From positions 15,136,958 to 15,200,957 of the forward strand of contig NC_081148.1 of the NCBI RefSeq assembly GCF_958295425.1: a stretch of DNA of 64,000 bases. The letters are read 5' to 3'. The DNA comes from Solea solea (taxonomy: Eukaryota; Chordata; Actinopteri; Pleuronectiformes; Soleidae). Below are positions 14,139-26,691 of the stretch, piece by piece (position 1 is the stretch's first letter; each line of letters opens with the position of its first letter). The notes under the pieces are model-generated. The model was not told the origin of the DNA. It did not search any database and saw only the letters and a list, made by a program, of their open reading frames with translations. A program made the position numbers and the translations under genes.

Positions 14139-14933
14139 CCGTGCCCTAATTGTTCATGCAGAGTGGTTTCAGCTTGTTTTTCATCACACTTCTGAAGCAT
14201 ATTAAAATGCACAATTATCATGTATTTTACCGTAGCCTGTGAACCCAAGCTTTTAAATGCGACTTCACAAAGACTGTTCAGTTTCAGAACTGGGACAACA
14301 GCCCCCTCCCCGTTGAAAATCTAATTAAACTAAACTAGTTTTTATCTGTTCTAAATGACTTCAGAGAAGCCATTCATTATGCCTGCCCTCCAGTCTTGTC
14401 ACAAATATATTCCAATATTACATTTATTCAATAAATAGGTTACTAAATGGTTTTCCTTCTTTGTTGTTTATTACATGCTATGTTGCACCAAATAAGATAT
14501 TTTTGCCCATATATTCACATGGGTAGCGGAGAGATTCACCCTTGATGTCACCATTTTTATTGAACCTTTTAATCTAGCTTGTTGTGCGGCCACACTCTTA
14601 ACAACACCTTTCACCTTATCCACCAGATATGACGAAAATATAACCAAGTGATCAATGATGAGATTTACACGTCGCTCCAATTTTACTGCTGCACTGCAAC
14701 CATAGCAACAACATCAGGATAAATCTACTGTTTAGTGAAATGACACAAGAATTACCCTTGAGCTTCTGCTTTGCTCTGTTCCGTTTTCCTCTTTGCCAGG
14801 TTTCAGCACAGATGATCTGAGAGAAAGATAGGAAAAGAGGGAGAAATGAATTGCTTGTGTCATACCTGGTTTCAGGAATCGCAGAATGAAAATGGGAACG
14901 ATTGCATTTAGCCTGTAACCAGGAAGCCTTCTG

Positions 14934-15068
14934 GCCACAATTGTGATTTTATCCTAAAAAATGATATGCATAGTCCTCTCCATTTCAACAATGAAAAAAG
15001 ATAATTTTCATTGTTGAAATGGAGAGGACTATGCATATCATTTTTTAGGATAAAATCACAATTGTGGC
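14934..15068. repeat. Perfect 64-bp inverted repeat with 7-nt spacer
   Basis: Bases 14934-14997 are the exact reverse complement of 15005-15068, checked base by base with a pairing sum of 30002. The spacer 14998-15004 is AAGATAA. The next pair outward (14933 G with 15069 G) does not match, so the arms end sharply. A 64-bp identity with so short a loop implies recent origin: a fold-back duplication, a new palindrome, or a library/assembly artefact. Each arm carries GATATGCAT, resembling a POU-type octamer but not exact. The short open frames crossing it are products of the palindrome, not genes. Confidence 0.97.
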
Positions 15069-17284
15069 GGTCAGCGCAGGTGTTATGAATTTGTTGTGAC
15101 TGACAGATGCAAAACCCCATGAAGTGATGATCATGAGAGGCATGAAGATCGTTTCTCCTCACCAGAAGACGTTGATGATTTCAATACTGACTGCTCTTAT
15201 TCAGGCTGCTGCACATGCCACACACACAATTGACAGATTTGTAATGCAGAAGACCTAGACCTGCAGAGAACCTAGCTGGCTTTCCTGGCTGCTGTTGTCT
15301 TCATCCCAGCATAATCCCCTGACTAGAAGCCCCGTTTATTGCTCCCCCCCTTTCATTAATATGAGAGCGCTGTATACCTGACCACCAGACAAACATTGGA
15401 GACAGCCCCCGATTAGGTAAAACAATCGTGATATCTCACTGCTAAATGGTGAAGACTTCTCTTTTTGGCTTGTAGTTTCCAAAATAGACATTTTGTTGTA
15501 ATTCTTAACTTGGAAAAGATATTGACTGATTTGTTCTCGACATGTTTTCTAGGTTATAAGTTGTGTGGTGTGGTCCCAGAGGTGGGTTTTATAGCGCTGG
15601 ACATTGAGGAACTCATTGTTCTTAGAATGGAGGGAGGAGACACCAGACGAGGTGAAGTGCAGAGGGCAGGAAGGGATGTATACGTGGAGAATGTGTGGTT
15701 AGATTTACAGTGCGCTTCATCTCAACTACAGTGAGGAATAGCAATAGTGAGTGATATGGCACAGCTACATTTGTTTGTATATATTGTTAGAGAAGTGTGA
15801 ACGATCTTTATGGTTGTGTCAACAGCTCATTTTCATTTGGCAGTGCTAGAGCAGTGGGATGGCTCTGAGATGTGAAGCACATGATGATTACATTTTTATC
15901 ACATTTGTTTCATTTGAGTTAAATGCACTTTATGTATAGCAGGTGTCATCATCGCCAAGCCATGGTAAGACCCCATAGAGACGACCCTAGAAATACTGTT
16001 ATTATGAATGTTCTCATATACCGTCTATCTTACTCAGTGGCTAAGTGTGTAAGAGCCTTCTGTATTTTAAGATGTGTGGCAAACTAACCACTTTCATTTT
16101 GACATTTCATTTACTATAACTCACAGCGTTTTCTTTTCTTTCCAATCGACTAAGGTGTTTTGAAGAAAACTTTTAGACTCTGCACCCAAGTGTGTAAACT
16201 TTGGGCTCTCCCTTGCATTTTATTGATGAGTGGAATGCATTTGTTTAGTGCTCTCTACTTTTTTACAGCCACTCAATGCACTTGAACAACTGGAAGTCAC
16301 ATCCAGCCATTCATATAGTGCTGCTACTGGCTGTACAGTATACATTATAGCATTTCTCAATTACTCATGCATCCCATTCACACAGTTAAGTCTGGGCCTC
16401 AGTCAGTACGTGGCATGACATTAGAAAAAGACGAGTCACTGTGTCAGTCTGAGTGAAGGTTATAATAGTAGTAATATAATAGTTACGACTTGAATTGTAC
16501 TAAACTGGAAGCCCCCAAATCCTAGGTAGCAATATATTGGAAACATTTTAGTCAGTAAATTAGTAAATTGGTAAAAGGACGGTTGTCCAATTGAACGGCC
16601 ACAAGCGTCATTTAACTGAACTGTGCATGGAAACTTTGATGTTGAAATGAGAGGAGCCAGGAATCCACCCATCAACCTTCAGATTAGGTGAAGGTCTATG
16701 TTACAGCCACAGATGCCAGATCATGGTGTTGCAGACGCATTCAAAATCAACAAGACCTGAACTGTGTATGGCGGAACTGTGTTAAGGTTGTGTGTTTTAG
16801 CATTGAGGGAATGTGTTCTTCAACAAAATGTATTTGTCTCAGGGTGTCTCTTCCGGTTTGTACTTTTCTTCACAGTGATTTTTTCAGCTGCAGTGCTTCC
16901 CTACACACAATGCTCCACTCTCACTTTTTCTCTCATGGCTGCATTATATTTGAAGTGGATCAAAATGTCAACCCATTTTTTTGCCATCATGTTCCTTTCA
17001 CTACACAGTATTTGATCTCCTGCTGGTGTGCAGAATCACCAGAAAGATAAATGTGCAGGAAGGCAAATATGCAGCATAGTTATATAAAGAAAGATATTTA
17101 CTTGTAAAAAGTTGGTGTTTTGTGCAGGATATGTGTGATTTGCCTGTCTTGGACATCTTTGGGAAAACTACAATTGTTTAAACTATGTTACTTCACTCTC
17201 ACGGAGTGGGAATATTGTTTTTAGTGGCTCTGTGTGTCTGTCTGTGTGTCCTGGACACTTACCCCTTGACTGTGTGGCTGTGCT
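15069..17284. other. Intronic stretch, nothing recognised
   Basis: Open frames at 15465-15734 and 16688-17050 (89 and 120 codons) show no family motif. They are cysteine/serine-rich and start at arbitrary ATGs, so I regard them as chance. No transposon ends were seen. Confidence 0.55.
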
Positions 17285-17350
17285 GGCAGCATGTGTCACT
17301 TGTAAGTTGCTTTGAATAAAAGAGTCTGCCAAATGATTTAATGAAATATA
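17285..17350 (+). repeat. Retroelement-tail-like motif
   Basis: The words GTAAGTTGCTTTGAATAAAA and GAGTCTGCCAAATGATTTAATG closely resemble a very common teleost sequence (GTAAGTCGCTTTGGATAAAA followed by GCGTCTGCTAAATG) that I associate with retroelement tails. The upstream body could not be delimited. Confidence 0.5.
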
Positions 17351-18035
17351 ATAATCATAGTTCCATCTGTTGATGAACACATTCATTCATAGATTTTGTC
17401 AATGAAATTTACACTATTCAAGGTCTATTTTTTATTTTTTTGATATGTGTTGTTGCAGGTTGTTGCACAGCATCTAACTGTGCAAGCACTTATTTTGGCA
17501 TGACAAGTGGAGTTAGGTGATTTTGCTTAGGTTGGATAGAGAGAAATAAAATAACAGGTGGCGTTGTATTGCCTGGCATCAATTACGACCAATCAAATTA
17601 CATCCCGTTGTTCCCTTCAAAAGCGGCGTACTCGCCTCGGTGCTGTGTAATTTGCATTAACACTTCCCTCAGCTGCAATTTTAACTTTAATAAAATTAAA
17701 TATAACTTCTGAAGAACTAAAGCCAGAGAGAGGGAGAGAGAGATCTGTCTGTGTGTTGGCCAGCTTTGTGTTTGCCCCCCATCTCTATTGACTATTTTTC
17801 CAGACGTAGTACTTAGTCCCACACTCAAACTTTAAATGCTCATTGATGTTGTACTAATGCTTTGTAAGGCTGAAAACAAGAGACAAACTTTTGATATGTG
17901 TTTTGCTTCTCACCATTGAAGTCTTTCCCTCATCCCACCTTGCTCAAGTTGCAGTTACACACATCAGATCATATTGCCAGAGCAGCAGATGCAAAATATC
18001 AGATGGTTTTCACAGAGGGGCAAATTCGGGCTTAT

Positions 18036-18310
18036 GAATTAATTAGTTCTGCAATTAATGATTATTTTCTCAATTAATCAAGTACATGTTTGGGCCATAT
18101 AATGTCGGACAGTGTTGATCGGTATTTCCCTAAACCTCAAAAGGATGATGTTCTCAAAAGTCTTATTTTGTCCACAAACCAAAATGATTCAGTTTTACTG
18201 ATTTCTTTGTTATATATAAAAATATTCTAATTAAGTTTAACTTGTTTTAATTATTAAAAATAACCAATTATTGACAGTTAATTATCATAGATTAATAATT
18301 GATTCATTGA
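18036..18310. repeat. ATTAAT-rich teleost interspersed element
   Basis: The block is bounded by ATTAAT-rich ends (AATTAATTAG with CAATTAATGATTATTTTCTC at the left, GATTAATAATTGATTCATTG at the right). Its interior contains GGCCATATAATGTCGGACAG, GTATTTCCCTAAACCTCAA and CTTATTTTGTCCACAAACCA. I recognise this order from a very abundant repeat of teleost genomes, in which TCGATTAATC ends flank a TTGTTTTGTCCACAA interior. The CpG words have decayed here, so the copy is old. Confidence 0.65.
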
Positions 18311-21300
18311 CACCATTCAGACCACAAACAACTTTACAACCTAATGCAGTATAAAAAAAAATATATATATATAAAAAAAGACTCCCTTTTTGGTGTCCCT
18401 TGAGTGCCTTATTTTTGAGATACAGTCAGCTTTGAAATGCAAAATAATCAGGCTTTAACAAAAGCTCTTCCATAATGGCATTAGCAATTGTGTCTTAAAT
18501 GGATTTAGTATATCTTGTCTTAGTGTGAGAAATGAAAAATGGATCAAGGCTGTAAGGAAATCATCAGATTAGCTCCAAAACAATGAATGTCGCCCGCTTT
18601 TCTCTTGACATTCATCACTGCTGCTCTGCCGCTCAGATGACATATATGCTGACCTGCAAGATTTAAAGTGAGAATTGATAACTAATATTCCCAGAGGTGA
18701 CAGTGCACTGTATTTTAAGTCCACATATCATCTTGGGAAGGTCACTGGCTTCCATCATTGCCTCAGTAACTGATATCTAGCCCTGCCAGTTTGTGTAAGA
18801 AAGTCACATGATTGCATATCTTCTGATTAGTGGGTAATGTTTCGGTAGCAATAAATCATCAGTAATCCAAATACTATGGGATGGAATAAAGTATCTGTGC
18901 TTGAATGAAGTAGCGTAGGAAATTATAAAATTAGGTCGGTGCATTATGCTCATTTTGTTTATTGTTTGTGGGTTGTGGTTGCATTAGTTCCCGCTTTTTA
19001 AAATATATGGGCATCAAACCAAGCTGTGAACAAGCAGCTGTCTGAATGATGTCACTGTAATAGCCATTATAGTGTTCCATTTGAATTATAAAACCTCTCT
19101 GGAGAAGGGTGGGTGCTGCATGGGTGTGTGACTGCCTTCTGGACGGCAGAGATAGGTCCCCTCTGCAAGATGGTTGAATGGGAGTATGACCAGGCATCTC
19201 CCTCGTTATTAGCCTTGTCAGTGTCACTCACACATTTGTGAGTGACAGAACACCCCATTACCCTCCAAGATTCACCTCCATTCTTCAGTGACAGAGCAGT
19301 TTTGCAGGCATCACTGAGGCAGGGGGGCAGACAGGGAAAATGCTTCAGCAGTTGCATTACCATACCCCTTCTGCGTGTTAGTTGTGATCACGTGCTGGAC
19401 TAGCATACTCACTTTTGGGATACATTTATTTAAAATTAATTTTCAACTGTTAATCGGCTTTATGAAAAAGATCTTTGCCACAGTTCCAAGAAAAGTCAGC
19501 TTTTGAATTTGCCGGTAAGTATGTTAAAGCTGGTCTTCCCCAGAGAAAAATTATCTACTTAATTAAAAGGACCAGCAGGAAAGGCAAGGAATCATGACGG
19601 TATAATTATAAAAGCCCCATTTCTGTTAATCCTTTGCTCTAAAGAAAAGAGCCTCATATGGTGGAGCCAGGCCATGGTCACTATGTACTGAGACCACACA
19701 GGGCTTTTACAAGTAGAGGCAGTGGGGGACGACAGGTCTTCACTGAGGGTAAAGGGAGCTGAGAGACAGTCTAGAGGTCTGCTAGAAGCCTTTTTTTATT
19801 ATTATTTCAGCAAAGCAAGCACAGCAAGATCATTTATGAAGGACACAGAGTCAAGAGGCAAATCACAGGCATGCTTATAAGTCAAGTCTATGAGTGGTGT
19901 GCCAAGTGTTGAGGCATCGTTTGACCCACAGGAAACAGAGCTGCACACCTGCAGGTGTTGTGTTAGATCTTTACAGCACAGCGAATATTCTCTTACCTCA
20001 TCTTACCAATGGTTCAATCACTTGTGCATCACACTCCACACTGGATCACACTCACAAGTGTCCAAATTGAATTGACTTCTTTTTAAACTGCCGTGATAAT
20101 GCGCGGTTTCAGACGTATTCATTAAAAGGGTTCATTGTGATAACACATTTCTGTGAGCTTTGTGTCTGTATGGAGGTGGCCTCTGTGTTGTGCTGGTTCA
20201 TCTCAGTGCCAAGAGCCTTTGATTTGTGTATCACAGCTGGGACTGAGAGGACATTTCAGTGGGCAGCTGCGGACGCTTAATCTCCCCTGTGCTGACACAG
20301 GCTCAATTAATAGATAGCACACTTTCGGAGTCTGCAAGAAAGTTGTCAGGGCCCCGTCAGATAAATCACTGGAGAGGATTTCACACTGGCTATCACAAGC
20401 TCTGGCCACAGTGGCCTGTTTCTCATTGTTTGCTTCTTTGAGTTAAAGAAGAGTAATGATTGTAAGTGCTTTGATTACTCTGAGTTACAGTTGCCATTAT
20501 AGGAGTCGTCTTTAAGGCGGTATTGTCAATTGTTATTTTGGACTTGAATATCAGTTTAAATTCACGTCTAAAATACCTCTACTTTTTCACTTCTTTTAGT
20601 AAATTGTCTCTTTTTAATCATGTTGTTTACAGTTTCACCACAATGAAGACCTCTGGTAGTTAATCTTCTTTTCAGTGAAGAGAAAAGAAAAACTATTACC
20701 CATGATTGTATTGATTTTGACATCACTGTGAAAGACACACATCAGTTAAACTTCTGTACATTTTGCCTGACTGGCAATGCAGACGAAATGCAACAGCCAT
20801 GAGTGACAAAGTAAAAACATTATATGAACCCTGTTGGCACGATTTAGTTTTAATACCGACATTCAAGAGCAAACGGCAATGCCATTTGGTCCTACTGTTG
20901 CCCAAAATGACTATTGCTTCTGGTCTAATAGCCGTAGTTATAGGCATTTCATATAAAATTTCACATAAAATGCCTTCAATTCCAGCTCCAAATGTAAACC
21001 ATGACATCTTATGTCCTCAGTCCTGTTTGTGAATTGCGCACAGGCATTTAAAACAACACCTCAGTCTCAGTTTCTACAAGCAAATAAGGTTAATCATCAG
21101 AAAATACAAAATTTAATTTTCATAACTGTGTGGCTTTGACATGCTTCGTGTGCAGCCGTGCATATGTTAATGCATTGTAAAAGGCTGAAGGCTTTGCTGA
21201 GTGGCTTTCACCCGCAAACCCAAAGAACCATTCATAATAGCAACAGCTGTTCATGCATTTTAATCCAAAGCAGTGGCCTTTCATCAAATGTTTCCATCTT

Positions 21301-23522
21301 TCTTCATTTCTGCACTTATAAACTTGCCAGAGAGTTTGGCCTGAAGATCTTAAATTCTGGAGCAGCAGCCACGCTTGCTTTCTCTCCACACCCGCCTTAA
21401 AGCTTGCTATTCAAATTGCACAGTAATTACATGCATTTGTCTACTCCTGTCCACTGCTGTTGCATCTTAGAGCAGTGTAGGCAAAGAACAAAGTGCTTCT
21501 GTTCCAACTCTCACCTCTAGCCAGGTTGTTCTTAGAAAAGCCATCCTTTACCATCATGCAGCAGGCTCTCTTGGGTGACTCAAGTATGAACTCTGTGCAG
21601 GGAAGTAATTTATGATCAAACTGGCCAGGATTTGCTCTGGGGGCTGTGTTTTCTTGCTGTATTTTCTCAACATTAGTGTGTCCTATATTAGCCTAATTTC
21701 TCAAAGAGGGCAATTTCTTCAGGAGGTGACATTTAATTATGCCTGAATATGTGTGTGTGTGCGTGTTATTGATTCCAAATATTCCCTCATCTAAGGAAAG
21801 CTGGCTGTGTGTTTTAATGGAGCAAAAATATGACCTGCTATTATTAATATATTGTTAGTGATACACTAAAACATGAACGGCTGCAAAGGGAAATAAGTGG
21901 TGTGTCCCTTTTTTTGTTTTTTGTAAAAATCACTTTAGATATACTCAGTAATTCACATCTGATTCTTACTCATAATTGTATCCAAAGGAGGCTCTTGTTT
22001 ATCTAGCACCTGCCTCTCACCCACTGACTCAATACAGGGTTTCCTTTGTGCTTTCTGATGGTGGTGGGTTACTTGTACTTGTAATAGCCTGGTAAAACCC
22101 TGCTATGAGAACTATTTGATGGCAGAATCCCTCACAGGGAGGATTTAGCCATATAAATGTTCTTTTTAATAATGATTGAGGTTGCTGAGAAATGCTTTGA
22201 TTCCTCCCACAGAACCCTCAGAACCTATGGAAATGTGTTTCAACTTGTAAACAATTTGACACATAGACATTAATAAAGAGTGATGATTTTATGTGATCTG
22301 ATGTTGCCTTTGCAGGAGCCTAAGGTTACTCTGCTAGCAAGAAACACGCAGATGCATAGACAAGCATTTGTGTCACTACACCAACTACACGTGCACTGCA
22401 CTTCAGATTCTTTTTTGCTGAAAGAAAGAGATCTGAGTCTTTCATACCACACTGTCTACTGACACTCTCCTTCACTCTCTCTCTTTCCTGAGGCAGTAAT
22501 AGTAGAACTGAGGTGCCAAAGGTAATCTAACCTAGGAGACGAGGCGATAATAGCTGCATTGACGGACTGCTTGTTTGTAACGAGAGACTGGATGAGGAGT
22601 CAAAGGTGATATTGAAGGAGTGAGAGGAGGCTGTACGAGGAGGATTGAGTATATCTGTGATTATTAGGCCACCTCACAACCAGTAATGAAAGAAAGTTCT
22701 GAAGCCCAGATAGTAGAAGACATAAGTGGTGGATGACCATCAGACAGGATACCATGAAATACTTGCAGACTGTTCCTGGTAACTGTGTATCCAAATGACA
22801 CGATTGTTGCTTACATTTGTAGGTTCATGATGTGCTCCTCATTAAAACATCATTATTGCTTAGTTTCAGCTCGTGCTGGACAGTATACCGGTATTTGTTA
22901 TCTTTTTTATGAAATAAATTTTCCATATACCACATGACTAGTGTATGAAAAACGCAACGTGGCACAACAGAACACAGCGGGGAACCCTTTTCACTGCTGC
23001 ACCAGACATGCTTAAGGCTTAGCTGAAGAAGTAACTGTAGTAGTAACTGCAGCAATAAGCATGTTCCTCCACCACCATTTGGGGTTTAATAGGGTCATGT
23101 TTTTTTTAAAGAATGAAAACTTTAATAGTTTAATAGTTCAGTATTGGCAAATTATCAGTGGGCTAGCCTTATAATGTGTTGCTCAGCTGTGTGAAATAAC
23201 ATTACCTCTGGACCAAATGTCAAGAATGCAGACGCCGGACTCCTGTCTCTGTCAGACGGGATGACTCCGCTGTTTCAGACAGACAGTCCACAACATGTAG
23301 ACAGAGCCATTAAAACGACATATTTGACTGTGAGTTCCAGGGCCGTCACTTCTTTCCCTGTGAGTTCAGCACGGTTGGGGTTTGGCACCGAGTTGTCCAC
23401 AGCTGTTAGCTTCCAGGTTTCACAGTGTCACGTGACCTGTGGTAATTTAACCTGGCATTCCTTTACGGCCCTGGGAACAACAGCATGGAGTGTGTGTTTC
23501 TTACTTTAGCCCCTGCCCTTAA
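18311..23522. other. Intronic stretch, no gene recognised
   Basis: Mostly unique-looking sequence with a short A/AT tract at 18352-18378. In 20723-21032 both strands are open for about 90 codons with no simple repeats, which could mark a conserved non-coding element or be chance. I recognised no protein or repeat family. Confidence 0.5.
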
Positions 23523-23639
23523 AAGGTAGAAAGTTATAAAGGATTTTTTACTTTACCTTTATTCATTCTCATAACAGAAGTTAAATCTCAGCATTTATAT
23601 AACATAAAAAAAAAAAAGAAAAAAGAAGGTAGAAAGTTA
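23523..23639 (+). mobile_element. Short A-tailed retroinsertion with 14-bp target duplication
   Basis: The 14-mer AAGGTAGAAAGTTA occurs at 23523-23536 and again at 23626-23639. Between them lie 89 bases ending in an A-rich tail (A12, G, A6, G). The left duplicate sits in the context CCTTAAAAGG, which resembles the TT/AAAA nick site of L1-type endonuclease. Target duplication, A tail and nick site together are the signature of LINE-mediated insertion. The cargo is too short to identify and has no visible SINE promoter boxes. Confidence 0.65.
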
Positions 23640-24252
23640 CCACCTTGCAACTGTTTTTGTAAATTCTCTGATGATACATTTCAGCATGTAAGTAAATGGA
23701 ACATCTTTCTTGAGTATCTAGGTGCAATAATAGCCTGTCAAGACTATAATGGACTGCATAATTGTTTTTCCATTTAGATCAGAAAAATTTAAACTTGAGA
23801 GGTATAAACATTACAGTGCGGTTCTTTTATACAGCGCTCTGTTACTTATAATTGTTTATTGACCAGTCTTGCCCAATTCAACACATCATTGTGATGGCTA
23901 CTAAACAGACTAAATAACCAACTAATGAGCTGTGGCTTGTATCTTAGGGACTGCAGATGGATACTGTCGCAATTTTTAGGTCATTGTGTTTTTTTTTTCC
24001 TTGATCATCAGTTTTTAGCTCACATATTTAGCTCACACGAGCAGTGACCTTCTTGTTACTGGTAAAGTTTTCACAGCTGGGAGGTGTGCAGTACAGTTGC
24101 CGGGCTACTGTTCATTGAACACCTGAAGATTTAGTGCCTTTCTTGAGGGTACATTATTAGAAATTTCTAAAATATCCTTCATGCCTAGTCTCTTTTTTTA
24201 TTTTAATTTTTTCTTATTTCAACGTCTTGCTTTGCTGTTGCAGTCTTCCACT

Positions 24253-24828
24253 AATGGCATGTTTCTATTATTCGATTAGTACTGCTCAGCTTGACTTGAC
24301 TTTCATTATTTTCTGTCTTTTCCATCAGGGATAGTACCTGGTACCTGGTGCTTTTTTTTCTCTGGCAAGGTTCCATGCAGCTGAACCAGTACTAAGAGAG
24401 AGTGCCGTCAGTTAATAAGACTTAAACATCCTGAAACATGTGTTAATCTCTGTTTAGCAAACACATTTCTAGAGTCTGGTGTATTTAGTAGTAGTCTGGT
24501 GTATACAGCAGTGACCCAAATTAGCCATATTTCAGTTCAGTGACTGTGTAACCCTTTTAATTCACTGATTCTAATGATTCAGGACACCAAAAAGAGCTGC
24601 TTTGCCCATCTCTACTTGTTTGTGTTGCATATAAAACAACGTCACAGCAGTTTTGACCAAGACCAAGCGCCTGTGTAACCAAGATCATTTCATTACTTGG
24701 GTAATCATGTTCTTTTGCACAATAACTGTTGAGGAGGTACGATGAAGTAATGGAAAACAAAGTGCCTGATACCAAACTGAGTGGAGTCGATTAAAGACGA
24801 GTAGTGCGAGCACTGTATCGTGGAAAAG
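24253..24828. mobile_element. Diverged MITE-like element with AGTACCTGGTACC core
   Basis: The left part has ATGGCATGTTTCTATTATTC, CTTGACTTGACTTT, then TAGTACCTGGTACCTGGTGC and GGCAAGGTTCCATGCAGCTG. The right part reads GATACCAAACTGAGTGGAGT, then GACGAGTAGTGCGAG and TCGTGGAAAAGCGC, roughly the reverse complement of the left. I remember a common teleost hAT-like MITE with ends of the form GCGTTTCCACTA, CGACTCGACTC and GTACCTGGTACC. This copy is heavily mutated; ends are approximate and no target duplication was seen. Confidence 0.55.
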
Positions 24829-26384
24829 CGCTGTATGTTTAATAGTTGTAGCTGAAACTGTAACATATTGGGTTTCTTGATGCCATTTCTTAGAAAACCC
24901 ACAAATCGGTGCTGACATATTTGTCAACTTGAGCTGAACAGCAACAACAATAACAACATGGTTTCCACTGCACAGTAGTTGAACCTGTGATTCTGGTGTC
25001 ATTTATTCAGGTGCCTGCTTATATAGCAGTGTCAGGGGAGTTGTGAGTCATGTAAGCCTGAGGTATTTTATCCCACATTTGAGAGGAACATCTGTGCCTA
25101 TCAGCCTCACATTTCATTAGTCCAAATCCCTTGTTTACCTGGGTATTATAGGTAAAATGCAGATTATTATCTCTTCCCTGGGAACCTTGTTACAGTAGAA
25201 AGTGGTATGGCTCCTGTTGCATCCAAATTGCGGCAATTAGGACACATAATCCAGTATCACTAGGGAGAAAGCACTATAGTTTGAGCATATCCCACCTGAC
25301 ATTTACTTCAACCAGATCCCTGATTGGCACATGATTAACAACTAATCCAAGTCATTATCTCCTTCACTGAAATTAGTTGAGTAGAAAATGCTGTCATAAA
25401 TCACTGAGGTTGAATCATGGAGTGGCTTTGATCAGTGTGAAGAAGAGAGAATATTTGGTTGCCATGGATACTGCAAAAAAAAAAAATAGGTGAAAGGGAA
25501 TATATGGCTTAATAGTTTCAGGAATATTTTTGATTGTGTGTGGAAACCACAGCTGTCAGTGTAAGATAGTGCTGAAAAAAGTTTTGAAGAAAAGTTTTTA
25601 TACGAGATAGGGTTTCACAGATTATACAAATATTATAGTGTGAGCACATACTGTAGGTTAAAGTTACTACCCAGTGACTACCTATTCCCCTCTGTTAGAT
25701 TATGGACTGATAGTCAGGCTTGTCCATATCCTGCCCAATATGCCCCACAATCCAGCTCACCCCCCTCCATCCTGCCCACCCAGCACTGCCTCCTCTGGCT
25801 CCAGTCCTGAACCTAACCCTCAGAGGAGCGGAAAATAATTAGAAGAGAAAATTGCAGCTGACACTATTTCTGAAAAGCAGGGTATTGTAATGAGAGCAGA
25901 ACAGGTATTCATTGTGTCTGAGAGAGCGATTGAAAGCCCTTGGTTTTCGGGCTGCCTGGGAGATGCCCAGGGAGAGTAAGCAGAGCTTTACTGAGTCCCT
26001 TAATGCATGTGGGAATGGAGCCTTGAGAGGACGAGGCAGAGGTGTCTTCAACAATGGCAGGAGCCAAGGTTACAGCTGGGTAACTAATTCAAACTGCTCG
26101 AGACTGACACACACTCACACACACGCACTTGTCTTCTTTGTCTCTCTCAATATGTCTCTCCCTCTGTCTCTTGCTCCCTCCTTGTTCCCATTATGAGTAC
26201 AGAGGGATACCGTCCGGCCACTGCTCAAAGTTATCTTCATTAGCAGTGGTGCACACTTGCTGGAGTGGCTGGCGGGGGGAAGCTTTCTCTGAGCAAGACG
26301 CCCACAGAAGATGAATAAATGTTTTGTCCCACATAGGCCCAGCCTAAAGAAGTGGAGGGCTGCAAGGAGAGATAGATGAGGTAG
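24829..26384. other. Intronic stretch, nothing recognised
   Basis: Contains an A13 run near 25474 and a short CA tract near 26107-26125 followed by TCTC-rich sequence. Open frames here have no recognisable motifs. Confidence 0.55.
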
Positions 26385-26691
26385 TAAAGGTACAGTGTGT
26401 AAACCTTTGCAACATTTCTTGGTGAAGTTGCATGTTGCAGCTGGATATTCCTCACCTCATCCTTCCCTTCCAAGTGTGTTGGAGAAACTATCTACAGTAG
26501 ATGTTTAGTTTGTCTGTTGTGGGCTTTTGTGAAAACATGGTGGTCCAAAATGGTGTCCTCCATTGAGCAGACCTGGCTCCAGATATAATTATAAGAGGCT
26601 TATTCTGGAGTAATAAAAACATCAATTCATACAATCAGCTGTTTGTACACGTTTTTCAATGATAAAAAAATAATTACACACTGGACATTTA
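26385..26691. mobile_element. Complete 307-bp MITE, 18-bp terminal inverted repeats at TA
   Basis: The left end TAAAGGTACAGTGTGTAA (26385-26402) and the reverse complement of the right end at 26674-26691 (TAAATGTCCAGTGTGTAA) agree at 16 of 18 positions. Both ends include TA, consistent with the TA target duplication of Tc1/mariner-type elements. The interior (GAAGTTGCATGTTGCAGCTG, AAAACATGGTGGTCC, TTATAAGAGGCTTATTCTGG) matches my memory of an abundant percomorph non-autonomous repeat. There is no transposase; movement would have depended on an enzyme supplied elsewhere. Confidence 0.78.

Noticed and set aside
16688..17050. 120-codon open frame
   Set aside because: Cysteine/serine-rich chance translation of AT-rich DNA, no domain, no splice signals and no homology recognised.
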